Assembly (NCBI GenBank): GCA_964482225.1
Contig: CAYZWT010000004.1
Span: forward strand, 84,064-148,063
Origin: UBA1429 sp964482225
GTDB lineage: Bacteria; Chloroflexota; Anaerolineae; UBA1429
Reading direction: 5' to 3'
DNA: 64,000 nucleotides
In this document: positions 1 to 8,253 of the stretch, one piece after another
Position numbering within the stretch: the first letter of the stretch is position 1
How the letters are laid out: each line of letters begins with the position of its first letter
Translations under genes and position numbers: made by a program
Notes under the pieces: model-generated
Databases searched by the model: none
What the model was told of the DNA's origin: nothing
What the model saw: only the letters and a program-made list of their open reading frames with translations

Positions 1-367
1 CCTGGCCTATCCTGTGGTCTCGATGGTCGAGGATGCCCACGAGGCCTGCCTGCTCAACCTTTTCGGGCGCGATCCCGGCCTGGAATGGCGCGAGGCCCTG
101 AGCGCCGAGCGCTGGGTGAGCCGAGAGACGCCGCCGTCGTTTCTGTTTCACACGGCGGACGACCCTGGCGTGGCCGCCGGACACAGCCTGCGCTATGCGG
201 CGGCCTGCCGCGAGCAGGGCGTGCCCGTCGAGCTGCACCTGTTCGCCCACGGGCCCCATGGGGTGGGGCTGGCCCAGGATGACCCCGCCCTGGCCCGTTG
301 GCCACACCTGTTGCTGCGCTGGCTGGCCGATTGGCTGCCCGATGATGTGAGGAGGACCCTGGCATGA
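1..367 (+). CDS. alpha/beta hydrolase (acetyl-xylan esterase-like), C-terminal part
   Basis: This is the 3' end of a gene that begins before the window; the open frame runs from base 2 without a start. The visible start LAYPVVSMVEDAHEACLLNL resembles the region after the nucleophile in BD-FAE/acetyl-xylan esterase-like alpha/beta hydrolases (often AYPVxSM...H in these families). Further on, FLFHTADDPGVAAGHS carries the likely catalytic Asp (ADD) and FAHGPHGVGL the likely catalytic His. The nucleophile Ser would lie upstream, outside the window. The TGA stop overlaps the ATG of the next gene (ATGA), so the two are probably translationally coupled, which links a carbohydrate esterase with a URO-D family protein. 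The substrate cannot be read from this fragment. Confidence 0.75.
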   Translation, partial: LAYPVVSMVEDAHEACLLNLFGRDPGLEWREALSAERWVSRETPPSFLFHTADDPGVAAGHSLRYAAACREQGVPVELHLFAHGPHGVGLAQDDPALARWPHLLLRWLADWLPDDVRRTLA

Positions 368-1386
368 ACTCCCTGGAACGGACCCGCAAGCGCCTGGCGG
401 GCGAGCCCGTGGATCGCCCCCCCAATTTCGATATCATGATGCAGTTCGCCGCCCATTTCATCGGCGCGCCCCTTTCGCGCTACTATCAGGATCACCGCGT
501 GCTCTGCGAGGCCAACATGGCCATGCTGGATGCCTTTGGCCTGGATATCGTGCAGGCCATCTCGGACCCCTATCGCGAAGCCGCCGACCTGGGCCTGGAG
601 GTAACGTTTCCAGAAGATAGCCTGCCCCTGGCCACCCGCCCGCTGCTGGCCGATCCCGCCGACCTGGGCAAGCTGCGCCCCGTCGAACCATCACACGGGC
701 GCCGCATGAGCGACCGGATCGAGGCGATCCGCTGGTTCCGCCAGCGGGTGGGGGGAGAGGCTCCTATCATGGGCTGGGTCGAGGGCGCTATGGCCGAGGC
801 CGCCGATCTGCGCGGCGTCAGCAACCTGCTGCTGGATCTGTACGACCGGCCCGAATGGGTGCGCGACCTGCTCGAGATCACCGGCGAGCTGGCAGTGGCC
901 TTTGCCCGCGCTCAGGTGGCGGCAGGCGCCGATATCATCGGGCTGGGTGAATCGGTGGCCTCGCAGGTCTCCCCGCGCGTGTACGAGCGGCTGATCCTGC
1001 CCTGGGAGCAACGGGTGTTCGCCGCCGTGCGCGAAATGGGCGCCATCCCCAGGCTGCACATCTGCGGCGACACCACGGGCATCCTGCGCCAGATGGCGGC
1101 CAGCGGGGCCGAGATGGTGGACCTGGATTGGATGGTGGACCTGGAGCGAGCGGCGGCCCTGTATGCCGATGGCGGCCCGGCCCTCTCGGGCAACTTTGAC
1201 CCCGTGGCGGTGCTGCTACAGGGCACCCCTGACGAGGTGTACGCCGCTGCACTGCGCTGCTTGGAGATCATGGGGCCGCGCGGCATTAGCAACGCGGGCT
1301 GCGAGGTGCCTTTGGGCACGCCCCACGCCAACCTGCACGCCCAAACGCAGGCCATCGCCGATTATGGAGCGGAGAAGCATGGCTAG
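364..1386 (+). CDS. uroporphyrinogen decarboxylase (URO-D) family protein, MtaA/CmuA-like
   Basis: A 340-aa protein starting MNSLERTRKRLAGEPVDRPP, the usual opening of URO-D family methyltransferase-like proteins (R-x-L-x-G-x-x-x-D-R-x-P). HIC at residues 232-234 and Cys313 in NAGCEVPLGTP match the H-x-C...C zinc site of MtaA/MtbA-type methylcobamide:CoM methyltransferases. That favours a corrinoid-linked methyltransferase or demethylase over true heme synthesis. No corrinoid protein or heme gene lies nearby; the upstream neighbour is an esterase with an ATGA overlap. Many such genes in sugar-degrading bacteria have no assigned reaction, and the substrate here is unknown. The family call is firm, the exact activity is not. 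Confidence 0.85.
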   Translation: MNSLERTRKRLAGEPVDRPPNFDIMMQFAAHFIGAPLSRYYQDHRVLCEANMAMLDAFGLDIVQAISDPYREAADLGLEVTFPEDSLPLATRPLLADPADLGKLRPVEPSHGRRMSDRIEAIRWFRQRVGGEAPIMGWVEGAMAEAADLRGVSNLLLDLYDRPEWVRDLLEITGELAVAFARAQVAAGADIIGLGESVASQVSPRVYERLILPWEQRVFAAVREMGAIPRLHICGDTTGILRQMAASGAEMVDLDWMVDLERAAALYADGGPALSGNFDPVAVLLQGTPDEVYAAALRCLEIMGPRGISNAGCEVPLGTPHANLHAQTQAIADYGAEKHG

Positions 1387-1437
1387 AACGGTTCCTCACA
1401 GCGGCCTGCTAGGCCCTGTGCAGCAAGGAGCACGTTT

Positions 1438-2715
1438 GTGACCTGGCAGTATGGGTCGTTCGCGATCGCCCTGGGTCTCTCGGCCACGGTGAGCATAACC
1501 GTTGCTCTCTCGCTCTGGCCGCGCCGCCATGCGCCGGGCGCAGGCGCCCTGATCGCGCTGCTGTGCAGCACGGCCTGGTGGGCAGCGATGGAGATCGTGC
1601 AATATGGCGCGCAGGAACTGGATGCCAAGGTCTTTTGGACCAACATGGTCTACTTGGCCATCGTCAGCGCGCCGGTCTTTTGGTTCATCTTTTGCCTGCA
1701 ATACAGCCGCGTGCGCGCCCGGCTGCGCGCCAGCGAGCTGGCCTCGCTCTGGCTGATCCCCATCATCAGTCTCGTTCTGCTGTGGGCCAGCCCTACCGAT
1801 GGCCTGATGCGGCGCAATGTGTCTCTGGATTTGAGCGGCCCTGTGGCGCACATGCTCAAGACCTATGGCCCCTGGTTCTGGGTCATGGTTGGCTATAGCT
1901 ATCTGCTCATGCTCTCGGGCTCGGTCTTTTTGTTGCGGCTGGTGCAGCGTTCCGGGCGGGTGGTGAGCGCCCAGGCGATGTTGCTCTTGCTGGGCTTGCT
2001 CTGTCCGTGGGTGTCCAATCTGGTGTGGCTCGTGGGAAGCTATGATTGGTTCAGTTTCGACCCCACCTCCATTGCCTTTGGCATCTCTGGCGCGCTGCTG
2101 GCGGCGGGGATGCGCTGGAATCAGCTCTTTGATCTGGTGCCGGCTGCCCGCGATATGGCTATCGAATCCATGCGCGATGGCTGGCTGGTGGTGGATACCT
2201 CGGATCGTATCCTGGATGCCAACCCTGCCGCGCGCCGGATGCTGGGGAGCGGCGATCCGCAGGGGCGGCATCTTAGCACCCTGGCCCCCCAACTCTCGCC
2301 ACTGCTGCGTAGCCAGATGGATCGCGATGCCAGAGATGAGACGGCGATTCTTGGCTCGGGGGCACAGGCCAGGCACTATCTGGTCGAGATGTCGAATCTG
2401 ACCGAGCACTCGGGCCTGCCGGCGGGGCATGTGATCACCCTGCGCGATATCACGCGCCGGGTCGCGGTGCAGCAGGAGCGCGAAGAGCTGATCCAGGCGT
2501 TGCAGGATGCCCTCGGCGAGGTGCGCGAGCTCTCCGGCCTGTTGCCCATTTGCGCCCACTGCAAAAAGATCCGCGATGACCAGGGCTACTGGACTCACCT
2601 GGAGCACTATATCGCCGAGCACTCGCGCGCCAGCTTTACCCACGGCCTGTGCCCCGACTGCATGCAGCGCATGATGCGCGACGCTGGGCTGCCGGATGAG
2701 GATGTCGCCGAATAG
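1438..2715 (+). CDS. 7TM-PAS sensor protein with C-terminal CxxC...CxxC module
   Basis: A 425-aa protein with a GTG start, 7 nt after AAGGAG. Residues 1 to about 220 form seven hydrophobic helices like the 'histidine kinase N-terminal 7TM region'. They are followed by a PAS domain (about 235-345, MRDGWLVVDTSDRILDANPA) and a short coiled stretch. The end is a recurrent module, LSGLLPICAHCKKIRDD...YWTHLEHYI...GLCPDCM, with two CxxC pairs. That module is common at the end of PAS sensor proteins and may bind metal or redox-react. There is no kinase, GGDEF or methyl-accepting output domain, so signalling presumably goes through a partner. It stands alone on this strand, with MITE copy A downstream. 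Confidence 0.85.
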   Translation: MTWQYGSFAIALGLSATVSITVALSLWPRRHAPGAGALIALLCSTAWWAAMEIVQYGAQELDAKVFWTNMVYLAIVSAPVFWFIFCLQYSRVRARLRASELASLWLIPIISLVLLWASPTDGLMRRNVSLDLSGPVAHMLKTYGPWFWVMVGYSYLLMLSGSVFLLRLVQRSGRVVSAQAMLLLLGLLCPWVSNLVWLVGSYDWFSFDPTSIAFGISGALLAAGMRWNQLFDLVPAARDMAIESMRDGWLVVDTSDRILDANPAARRMLGSGDPQGRHLSTLAPQLSPLLRSQMDRDARDETAILGSGAQARHYLVEMSNLTEHSGLPAGHVITLRDITRRVAVQQEREELIQALQDALGEVRELSGLLPICAHCKKIRDDQGYWTHLEHYIAEHSRASFTHGLCPDCMQRMMRDAGLPDEDVAE

Positions 2716-2766
2716 GCCCTTGGGCTTGTTACTGTATGGCCACCCGCATCCGCGCTACTGCCCGCC

Positions 2767-2774
2767 CACTAGCC
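2767..2774. repeat. target-site duplication, left of MITE copy A (CACTAGCC)
   Basis: The 8-bp sequence CACTAGCC lies directly before the element's GTATCAG end and is repeated exactly at 3092-3099, directly after its other end. Confidence 0.85.
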
Positions 2775-3091
2775 GTATCAGTTCAGACTTGGAAAGAGGC
2801 CAACACGTTGGGTACGTCGACAGGGAGCATTGGGGCGCGGGCGTCTCGCCCGTTACGCTGCGTACGCATACATGCGTACGCAGCGTAACGGGCGAGACGC
2901 CCGACAGACGGCTGATTTCGCACGGACCAGAGTCCTGGACAAAGCAAGCTGCGCTTGCTTTGTTTGGTGCTGCGCTTCGGACGAAGCGTAGCTTCGTTGG
3001 CGGGCGAGACGCCCGCCCTCCAGTGCCTTGAGCGCACGTAGCTGTCAGCACACGCGGTTATGATCTCATCCCCCCAAATCTGAACAGTTAC
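2775..3091 (-). mobile_element. MITE-like element, copy A (317 bp)
   Basis: A non-coding element bounded by GTATCAGTTCAGA and, inverted, TCTGAACAGTTAC, flanked by exact 8-bp duplications (CACTAGCC). It is inverted relative to the copies at 19374 and 59000: its left end (ACTTGG, AAAG, ACACGTTG) matches their right end reverse-complemented. It contains a perfect hairpin with 32-bp arms (2838-2869 and 2872-2903, loop AC), a second hairpin (2940-2962) and the shared palindrome GGCGGGCGAGACGCCCGCC near 2999-3017. It is about 100 bp longer than the other copies because of the extra hairpin segment. It encodes no protein and ends 27 bp before the PfkB kinase start. Confidence 0.85.
2838..2903. repeat. 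perfect inverted repeat, 32-bp arms
   Basis: The two arms (2838-2869 and 2872-2903) are exact reverse complements separated by AC, giving a 66-bp near-perfect palindrome inside MITE copy A. As RNA it would be a very stable hairpin; as DNA it could extrude a cruciform. A shorter version of its tip, with 15-bp arms and the same AC loop, is in the copy at 59000 (59093-59124). Confidence 0.95.
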
Positions 3092-3099
3092 CACTAGCC
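3092..3099. repeat. target-site duplication, right of MITE copy A (CACTAGCC)
   Basis: Exact copy of 2767-2774. It ends 20 bp before the TTG start of the PfkB gene and just before its ribosome binding site. Confidence 0.85.
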
Positions 3100-3118
3100 T
3101 ACCTGAAGGAGATACCCC

Positions 3119-4066
3119 TTGACCCCAACCTACGAGGTGCTCGGATTCGGCGCCATTGCGGTAGATGACCTGCTCTATGTGGAGCACTATCCGCCTGCCG
3201 ATGCCAAGATGCCCGTGACCGATATCGTGCGCCAGGGCGGCGGGCTGACAGCCACCGCGCTGGTGGCCGTGGCGCGGCTGGGCGGCTCAGCGGCCTATGC
3301 CGGCGTGCTGGGCGATGACGAGGCGTCGCGCTATGCCATCGCCTCGCTGGAGGAGGAGGGGGTGGATTGCAGCCTGGTGCGCCACGATCCCGAGGCCCGA
3401 CCCGTGCGCGCGTTCATCGTCATTGACACATCCACAGGCACTCGCAACATCTTTTCCGATGCCCGCCGCTTTGTCTCTCGCGAGCCGGAAGAGATGACCC
3501 AGGAGCTAATCTCGCGCTGCCAGGTGCTCTTTGTGGATCATCGCGTGGCGCGGGCGGCCGTGGCGGCGGCCCGGCACGCCCGGCGGTTGGGGATCCCCAT
3601 TGTGGCCGATGTCGAGCGTTTGCTGAGCCCCGAGGTGCCCGAGATGATGGCGCTTGCCGATCACTTGATCGTCAGCCAGGCTTTGGCACAAGAGGTGACC
3701 GGATTCGATGATCCGGGCCGGGGCGCCGAGGCGCTGGCCCGCGATGGGCGCGCTGCCACCGTGGTGACGGCGGGCGAGGCGGGGAGCTGGTATGTCCAGG
3801 GGCGCGGCCCCGTGGCGCACCAGCCTGCCTATTGCGTGGACGTGGTGGACACCACCGGCTGCGGCGACGTATTCCACGGCGCCTATGCGGCGTTGCTGGC
3901 GCGGGGCGCCGATCTGCCCACGTGCATACGCTTTGCCTCGGCGACGGCGGCCCTCAAGGCCACACGCCCCGGCGGGCGCACGGGTATCCCCGACTATGCG
4001 GCGGTGGAGGCGTTTCTGCGCTCTGGCCCTCACCCCAAGCAAGAAAACAATGATAGGCGGCAATAA
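3119..4066 (+). CDS. PfkB-family carbohydrate kinase
   Basis: A 315-aa ribokinase/PfkB-family sugar kinase. The start is TTG at 3119, chosen because GAAGGAG lies about 8 nt upstream and the protein begins TYEVLGFGAIAVDDLLYVE as in the family. GGGLTATALVAVARLGG (about 40-56) is the N-terminal PfkB signature region, and VVDTTGCGDVFHGAY near the end is signature 2, with catalytic base Asp250 and the GCGD anion hole. The closest type by appearance is the sulfofructose kinase/ribokinase-like branch, but the substrate is not fixed by these motifs. MITE copy A ends 27 bp before the start, so the native promoter has been displaced or replaced. A tandem hairpin follows the stop. Confidence 0.9.
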   Translation: MTPTYEVLGFGAIAVDDLLYVEHYPPADAKMPVTDIVRQGGGLTATALVAVARLGGSAAYAGVLGDDEASRYAIASLEEEGVDCSLVRHDPEARPVRAFIVIDTSTGTRNIFSDARRFVSREPEEMTQELISRCQVLFVDHRVARAAVAAARHARRLGIPIVADVERLLSPEVPEMMALADHLIVSQALAQEVTGFDDPGRGAEALARDGRAATVVTAGEAGSWYVQGRGPVAHQPAYCVDVVDTTGCGDVFHGAYAALLARGADLPTCIRFASATAALKATRPGGRTGIPDYAAVEAFLRSGPHPKQENNDRRQ

Positions 4067-4068
4067 AG

Positions 4069-4122
4069 CCCCTCTCCTGCGCGTGCGGGAGAGGGGAAGG
4101 CAATGCTCGTCAGAGCATTGCC
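4069..4122 (+). terminator. tandem hairpins after PfkB kinase
   Basis: Two adjacent stem-loops: CCCCTCTCC...GGAGAGGGG (4069-4077/4088-4096) and GGCAATGCTC-GTCA-GAGCATTGCC (4099-4122, 10-bp perfect arms). They begin 3 bp after the kinase stop. There is no clear U tract, so the role may be termination or mRNA protection; the pair also looks like a dispersed intergenic repeat. Confidence 0.5.
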
Positions 4123-4192
4123 GGGGTGAGGGCGGTCGTGATCCTATCTCTTGCGCCAAACGCGCAGCCGAGGGCAGGAAGAGGGAGAGAAC

Positions 4193-4495
4193 ATGGGAAA
4201 ACTATCGGCTGTCCATCCCGGGGAGGTGCTCGTGGAAGAGTTCCTTGCGCCTCTCGGCATCAGCCAGAATCGGCTGGCCATGTCGTTGCGTGTGCCGGCA
4301 ACGCGCATCCACGACATAGCCAAGGGCAAGCGCGCCATCTCGGCCGATACGGCTCTCAGGCTGGCGCGCTTTTTTGGCAACAGCCCGCAGTTCTGGTTGG
4401 CGTTGCAGAGCCGCTACGATCTCGACGTGGCGCAGGATGCGTTGGGCGAGCGGCTGGAGCAAGAGGTGTTGCCGCTGGATTCTACACAGAGCTGA
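4193..4495 (+). CDS. HigA-type XRE-family antitoxin/regulator (orphan)
   Basis: A 100-aa protein starting at ATG 4193 (MGKLSAVHPGEVLVEEF) behind a GGGAGAGAA ribosome site; an in-frame TTG at 4151 has no such support. HPGEVLVEEFLAPLGISQ followed by a helix-turn-helix (about 25-60: ISQNRLAMSLRVPATRIHDI) and FFGNSPQFWLALQSRYDL is the standard HigA antidote layout. HigA normally neutralises the HigB mRNA interferase encoded just upstream, but the 126 bp before this gene holds only hairpins and no HigB-like frame, and the next gene is on the other strand. It is therefore either an orphan antitoxin or a free-standing repressor. Confidence 0.85.
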   Translation: MGKLSAVHPGEVLVEEFLAPLGISQNRLAMSLRVPATRIHDIAKGKRAISADTALRLARFFGNSPQFWLALQSRYDLDVAQDALGERLEQEVLPLDSTQS

Positions 4496-4540
4496 GAACC
4501 CTCTGTGTCCGGGCGCAGCCGATGGGCCTCCGGCCCGGCG

Positions 4541-5335
4541 CTAGCGGCTGAGGCGCAACCAGAGCAACCCCAGATATTCGTAGAGCGCCCGCTCGGTATT
4601 CCATAGCGCCCCCGCGTTGGGATAGAGGGACTCGATGCCGAACGCCTCGCGGCTGAACAGCCCATAGAGCCCCGTGGCGTGGTCCGTCGGCGCGGGGATG
4701 GCCCGCAGCCCCTGGGCCTCGAACAGCGCCATGGTGCGGGGCATGTGCGATGCCGAGGTTACGATCAGGAACGGGCGCTCTCCCAGCGCCTCGGCCAGGA
4801 TACGCGCCTGGTCCTCGGTATCCTGCGAGGCCCGTTCGATGACAATGTCCTCTCCGGCGACGCCCAAAGAGACGGCAAAGCGATAGTTGGTCAGAACCTC
4901 GACGGGCGCCTCGGGGTCGCAGCCGCTGCCGCCCGAGAGCATCAGGGTGCAATCCGGGCACTCGTGGTACAGGCGGACGCCCTCTACCAGGCGGGCCAGG
5001 GGCGCCCCGCCCACTTGCCGCGTGATGGGCGCATCCTCGAACCCAACGACGCAGCCGGCGAACACGACGATGGTGTCAATGCTCTCCCAGTCCAGTGCGG
5101 CGAGTTGCGCGGGCCCCAGGGGTGGGTACTGGTCCTCCAAGGGCCGCAGGAGCGCGGCGCTAAAGGCCGAGGACGAAAAGAGCAGCAACAACACGAGCCC
5201 CGCCGTCGCCAGGGCGGCCCCCAGCTTGCGGCGGCGGCCCAGCCACACCAGCAGCAGCCCGACGGCCAGCAGCAGGATCGTCAGCGGCAGAGGAAAGAGC
5301 AGACGCGAGACGGCCTTTTTGAGAAAGAACAGCAT
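4541..5335 (-). CDS. YdcF/ElyC-like DUF218 membrane protein
   Basis: A 264-aa protein starting at ATG 5335 (MLFFLKKAVSRLLFPLPLTI), with GGAGGG upstream. The first ~60 residues form two membrane helices, and the rest is a DUF218 domain: DTIVVFAGCVV at its start, GVRLYHECPDCTLMLSGG, the conserved ERASQDTEDQA, and ILVTSASHMPR-like FLIVTSASHMPR. In E. coli, ElyC/SanA/YdcF relatives are tied to envelope biogenesis and vancomycin tolerance, and the DUF218 fold is thought to act near undecaprenyl lipids. Convergent with the HigA gene. A strong hairpin separates it from the upstream ATPase gene. Confidence 0.85.
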   Translation of the reverse strand: MLFFLKKAVSRLLFPLPLTILLLAVGLLLVWLGRRRKLGAALATAGLVLLLLFSSSAFSAALLRPLEDQYPPLGPAQLAALDWESIDTIVVFAGCVVGFEDAPITRQVGGAPLARLVEGVRLYHECPDCTLMLSGGSGCDPEAPVEVLTNYRFAVSLGVAGEDIVIERASQDTEDQARILAEALGERPFLIVTSASHMPRTMALFEAQGLRAIPAPTDHATGLYGLFSREAFGIESLYPNAGALWNTERALYEYLGLLWLRLSR

Positions 5336-5423
5336 GGACGCCCTCCAGGGTGTTGCGTTGCGCCAAAGGATAGCCCGAGTCAAGGCAGAGCGCAAGGCGC
5401 ATGTCCCAGAGCGCCCTGGCAAG

Positions 5424-5455
5424 AGCTCCCCAGGGCGCACGCGCCCTGGGGAGCT
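5424..5455 (-). terminator. hairpin after P-type ATPase gene
   Basis: Perfect 15-bp arms (5424-5438 and 5441-5455, loop AC) located 24 bp after the ATPase stop on the minus strand. Only a weak pyrimidine-rich tail (CTCTTGCC) follows, so it may be a terminator or a 3'-protecting hairpin. Confidence 0.6.
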
Positions 5456-5478
5456 TGGTTACGAGTGTTCGTTCTCAA

Positions 5479-8253
5479 TCAGGCCGTCAGCTCGTCCTGG
5501 CTGACCAGCTCGCCCTCGGCAAAGGTGGTGGTCTTGCCGCGCAGCAGGCCCACGAGCTTGCGCAGCTCTTCGGCGACAAACACCGAGCTGCTGACCCCCA
5601 CGATTACGGCCCAGTCCGCCCAAGAGAGCGGCTCGGTGCCCAGGGCCGTTTGCAGCAGACCAGTCTGGTTCGCCAGGATCTGCAGGATGATCGAGACCAC
5701 GACGGCGCCGATCAGCCACCGGTTGGTAAAGAGGCCCAGCTTGAACACCGACTTTGTCCTTGAGCGCACGTTAAAGGCGTTGAACACCTGGAACATGGCC
5801 AGGGTGGTGAACGCCATGGTCTGAGCGTGCACCAGGCCATAGGTCTCATAATCCCGGAAGAACACGAACAGGGTGCCGGCGGCCATGAACAGGGCCGCGA
5901 ACACGGTATTGGACATGATCTCGCGGTTGATGATCGGCGTGTTGGGCCGCCGGGGCGGGAACTCCATCACGTCGTCCTCTTTGGGCTCCATGGCAATGGT
6001 GATATCCAGGATGCCATCGGTGACCAGGTTGACCCACAATACCTGGATGGGCGCCACGATGGGCACATCCTTGCCAAAGAGCAGCAACGCCGCCAGGATG
6101 GTCAAGATCTCGCCCACGTTGGTCGCCAGGAGATACTTGACCACCTTGCGAACGTTCTGAAAGACGGCGCGCCCCTCTTCCACCGCGGCCACGATGCTGG
6201 AGAAATTGTCGTCCGTCAGCACCATGTCCGAGGTCTCTTTGGTCACGTCGGTGCCGGTGATGCCCATGGCAATGCCGATCTCGGCGGCGCGCAGGGCGGG
6301 GGCATCGTTCACGCCATCGCCCGTCATGGCCACCACGTGGCCCAGGCGCTGCAGCGCCTCCACCAGGCGGTGCTTGTGGCTGGGCGAGACGCGGGCAAAG
6401 ACCTGGGTGGAGCTCAGCGCGTGGTCGAGCACGTCATCGCTCATGCCGTCCAGGTCGGGTCCGCTGAGTGCCTCGCCGTCCTCGTCCAGGATGCCGATCT
6501 CGCGGGCGATGGCCTGGCCGGTGAGCAGATGGTCGCCGGTGGCCATGATGACGCGGATGCCGGCGCGTTTGCACTCGGCCACCGAAGCAGCTACCTCGGG
6601 GCGGGGCGGGTCAATCATGCCTGCCAGCCCGACAAAAGTGAGCGCCGGTTCGCCTCGCTCCAACGCTGCGCGTACCTCGGCGATCCGGTCGCGCTCGACG
6701 ACTCGATAGGCCAGCCCCAGCACACGCAGCGCGCTATCGGCCATGGCTTCGTTGCGCTCCAGGATGCGCTCGCGGTGCGCGTCCACAGGGTCGTCCTCGC
6801 CGGCGGCGGTGCGCACGCACAGGCTCAGCTCCAGGATCCGCTCGGGTGCGCCCTTGACGAGCAAGAGCACCCGGTCTCCATCGGGCTGGCCGTGAAAGGT
6901 GGCCATGTAGCGTTGCTGCGAATCAAAGGGGATCTCATCAATGCGGGGGTACTCCTGGCGTAGCTTTTCCAGGTCCATGCCGCCCTTGGCCGCGGAGATC
7001 AGCAGCGCGCCCTCGGTGGGGTCTCCGCGGAGAGCATACGCGCCATTGTCCGCATCGCGGGCCATGCGCGAATCGTTGCACAGGGCGCCGACCTGGAGCG
7101 CCAGATGCAGCAGGTCATCCTCGCCGGGATCCAAGCGCTCGCCATTGCGCCGGAACTCGCCCTCGGGGTGAAAGCCGACGCCGGTGACGTCAACGACCTC
7201 GTCGCCAACCAGCATCTGCTGCACCGTCATCTCGTTGGTGGTCAGGGTGCCGGTCTTGTCCGAGACGATCACCGTGGCGGCGCCCAGGGTGTCCACGGCG
7301 CGCAGCTTGCGGATGATCGAGTGGCGCTTGGCCATACGATTGACGCCTACCGCAAGGGTGATGGTGAGCACGGCGGGCAGCCCCTCGGGGATGGCGGAGA
7401 CGGCCATCGCCAGGGCCAGCATAAAGATGTCACGGATCGCAAAGCCTCGGAACAGGCCCACGACAAAGACGATGCTGCTCATGCCCAGGGCCAGGTAGGC
7501 CAGCCACTTGCCCAGCACCGCCATCTGTTGCTGAATGGGGCTCTCGCCCTTTTCGGTCTCTTCGATGAGGGTGGCAATGCGTCCGATCTCGGTGTTGCGG
7601 CCCGTGCCGATGACCACGGCTACGCCGCGCCCCCGGGTAACGGCGGTGGCGCCGTACACCAGGTTGCGCCGGTCGGCCACCGAGGCATGCTTGTCCACCG
7701 GCTCGACGGACTTGCTGGCCGCCACCGATTCGCCGGTGAGCATGGCCTCGTCCAAGTCGAGATTGGCGGCCTCGATCAGGCGCGCGTCGGCGGGCACCTT
7801 GTCGCCGGTGGAAAGCACCACGATATCGCCCGGCACGACCTGGGACGCAGGGATGTCGTATTCGGCGCCCTCGACATTGTTCCTGCGCCGCACCGTCGCC
7901 AGGGGGGCGGCGCGCTGCTTGAGGGCCTGCAGCGCCTCCTCCGCCTGAGACTCTTGGACAAAGCCGATGATGGCATTGACCAGGATGATCACGGCGATGA
8001 CGATGGCGTCAATCTCGTGGCCGCCCAACAACGAGACGATGCCCGCGAACACCAACACATACACAAAAGGGTTGCGGAACTGCTCGATCAAGATCTTGAG
8101 CTTGCTGGCGCGCTCGCCTTCCTGGATCTCATTGGGGCCGTAGCGCTCCAGGCGCTCGGTGGCCTGCTCTTCGGTCAGGCCTTGCGGGTCCGACTCGAGA
8201 TGCTGGATGACCTCTTGGGCCTCCAGGGCATGGAAGGGTCTCTCTGGGTTCAT
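5479..8253 (-). CDS. cation-transporting P-type ATPase (P2 type)
   Basis: A 924-aa pump starting at ATG 8253 (MNPERPFHALEAQEVIQHLE), with GGAGG upstream; the longer open frame has no support. An N-terminal cation-ATPase domain (about 1-70) is followed by the actuator TGES (173-176), membrane segment PEGLPAVLTITLAVGVNR (289-306), the phosphorylation site DKTGTLT (Asp332), a nucleotide domain, and GDGVNDAPALRAA. Its length fits bacterial Ca2+/Na+-type P2 ATPases. In the M6 region, LWVNLVTDGILDITIAMEP replaces the usual DGLPA-like sequence of SERCA-type calcium pumps, so ion specificity is uncertain. It has its own near-consensus promoter and a ~250-nt leader. Confidence 0.92.
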   Translation of the reverse strand: MNPERPFHALEAQEVIQHLESDPQGLTEEQATERLERYGPNEIQEGERASKLKILIEQFRNPFVYVLVFAGIVSLLGGHEIDAIVIAVIILVNAIIGFVQESQAEEALQALKQRAAPLATVRRRNNVEGAEYDIPASQVVPGDIVVLSTGDKVPADARLIEAANLDLDEAMLTGESVAASKSVEPVDKHASVADRRNLVYGATAVTRGRGVAVVIGTGRNTEIGRIATLIEETEKGESPIQQQMAVLGKWLAYLALGMSSIVFVVGLFRGFAIRDIFMLALAMAVSAIPEGLPAVLTITLAVGVNRMAKRHSIIRKLRAVDTLGAATVIVSDKTGTLTTNEMTVQQMLVGDEVVDVTGVGFHPEGEFRRNGERLDPGEDDLLHLALQVGALCNDSRMARDADNGAYALRGDPTEGALLISAAKGGMDLEKLRQEYPRIDEIPFDSQQRYMATFHGQPDGDRVLLLVKGAPERILELSLCVRTAAGEDDPVDAHRERILERNEAMADSALRVLGLAYRVVERDRIAEVRAALERGEPALTFVGLAGMIDPPRPEVAASVAECKRAGIRVIMATGDHLLTGQAIAREIGILDEDGEALSGPDLDGMSDDVLDHALSSTQVFARVSPSHKHRLVEALQRLGHVVAMTGDGVNDAPALRAAEIGIAMGITGTDVTKETSDMVLTDDNFSSIVAAVEEGRAVFQNVRKVVKYLLATNVGEILTILAALLLFGKDVPIVAPIQVLWVNLVTDGILDITIAMEPKEDDVMEFPPRRPNTPIINREIMSNTVFAALFMAAGTLFVFFRDYETYGLVHAQTMAFTTLAMFQVFNAFNVRSRTKSVFKLGLFTNRWLIGAVVVSIILQILANQTGLLQTALGTEPLSWADWAVIVGVSSSVFVAEELRKLVGLLRGKTTTFAEGELVSQDELTA

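Noticed and set aside
1396..2643. 415-codon minus-strand frame opposite the 7TM-PAS gene
   Set aside because: Shadow frame; the plus-strand protein has clear membrane helices, PAS and CxxC motifs and a ribosome site.
2998..3020. CRISPR array built from GGCGGGCGAGACGCCCGCC repeats
   Set aside because: Copies are single and kilobases apart, each inside a MITE-like element with target duplications; there are no spacers or cas genes.
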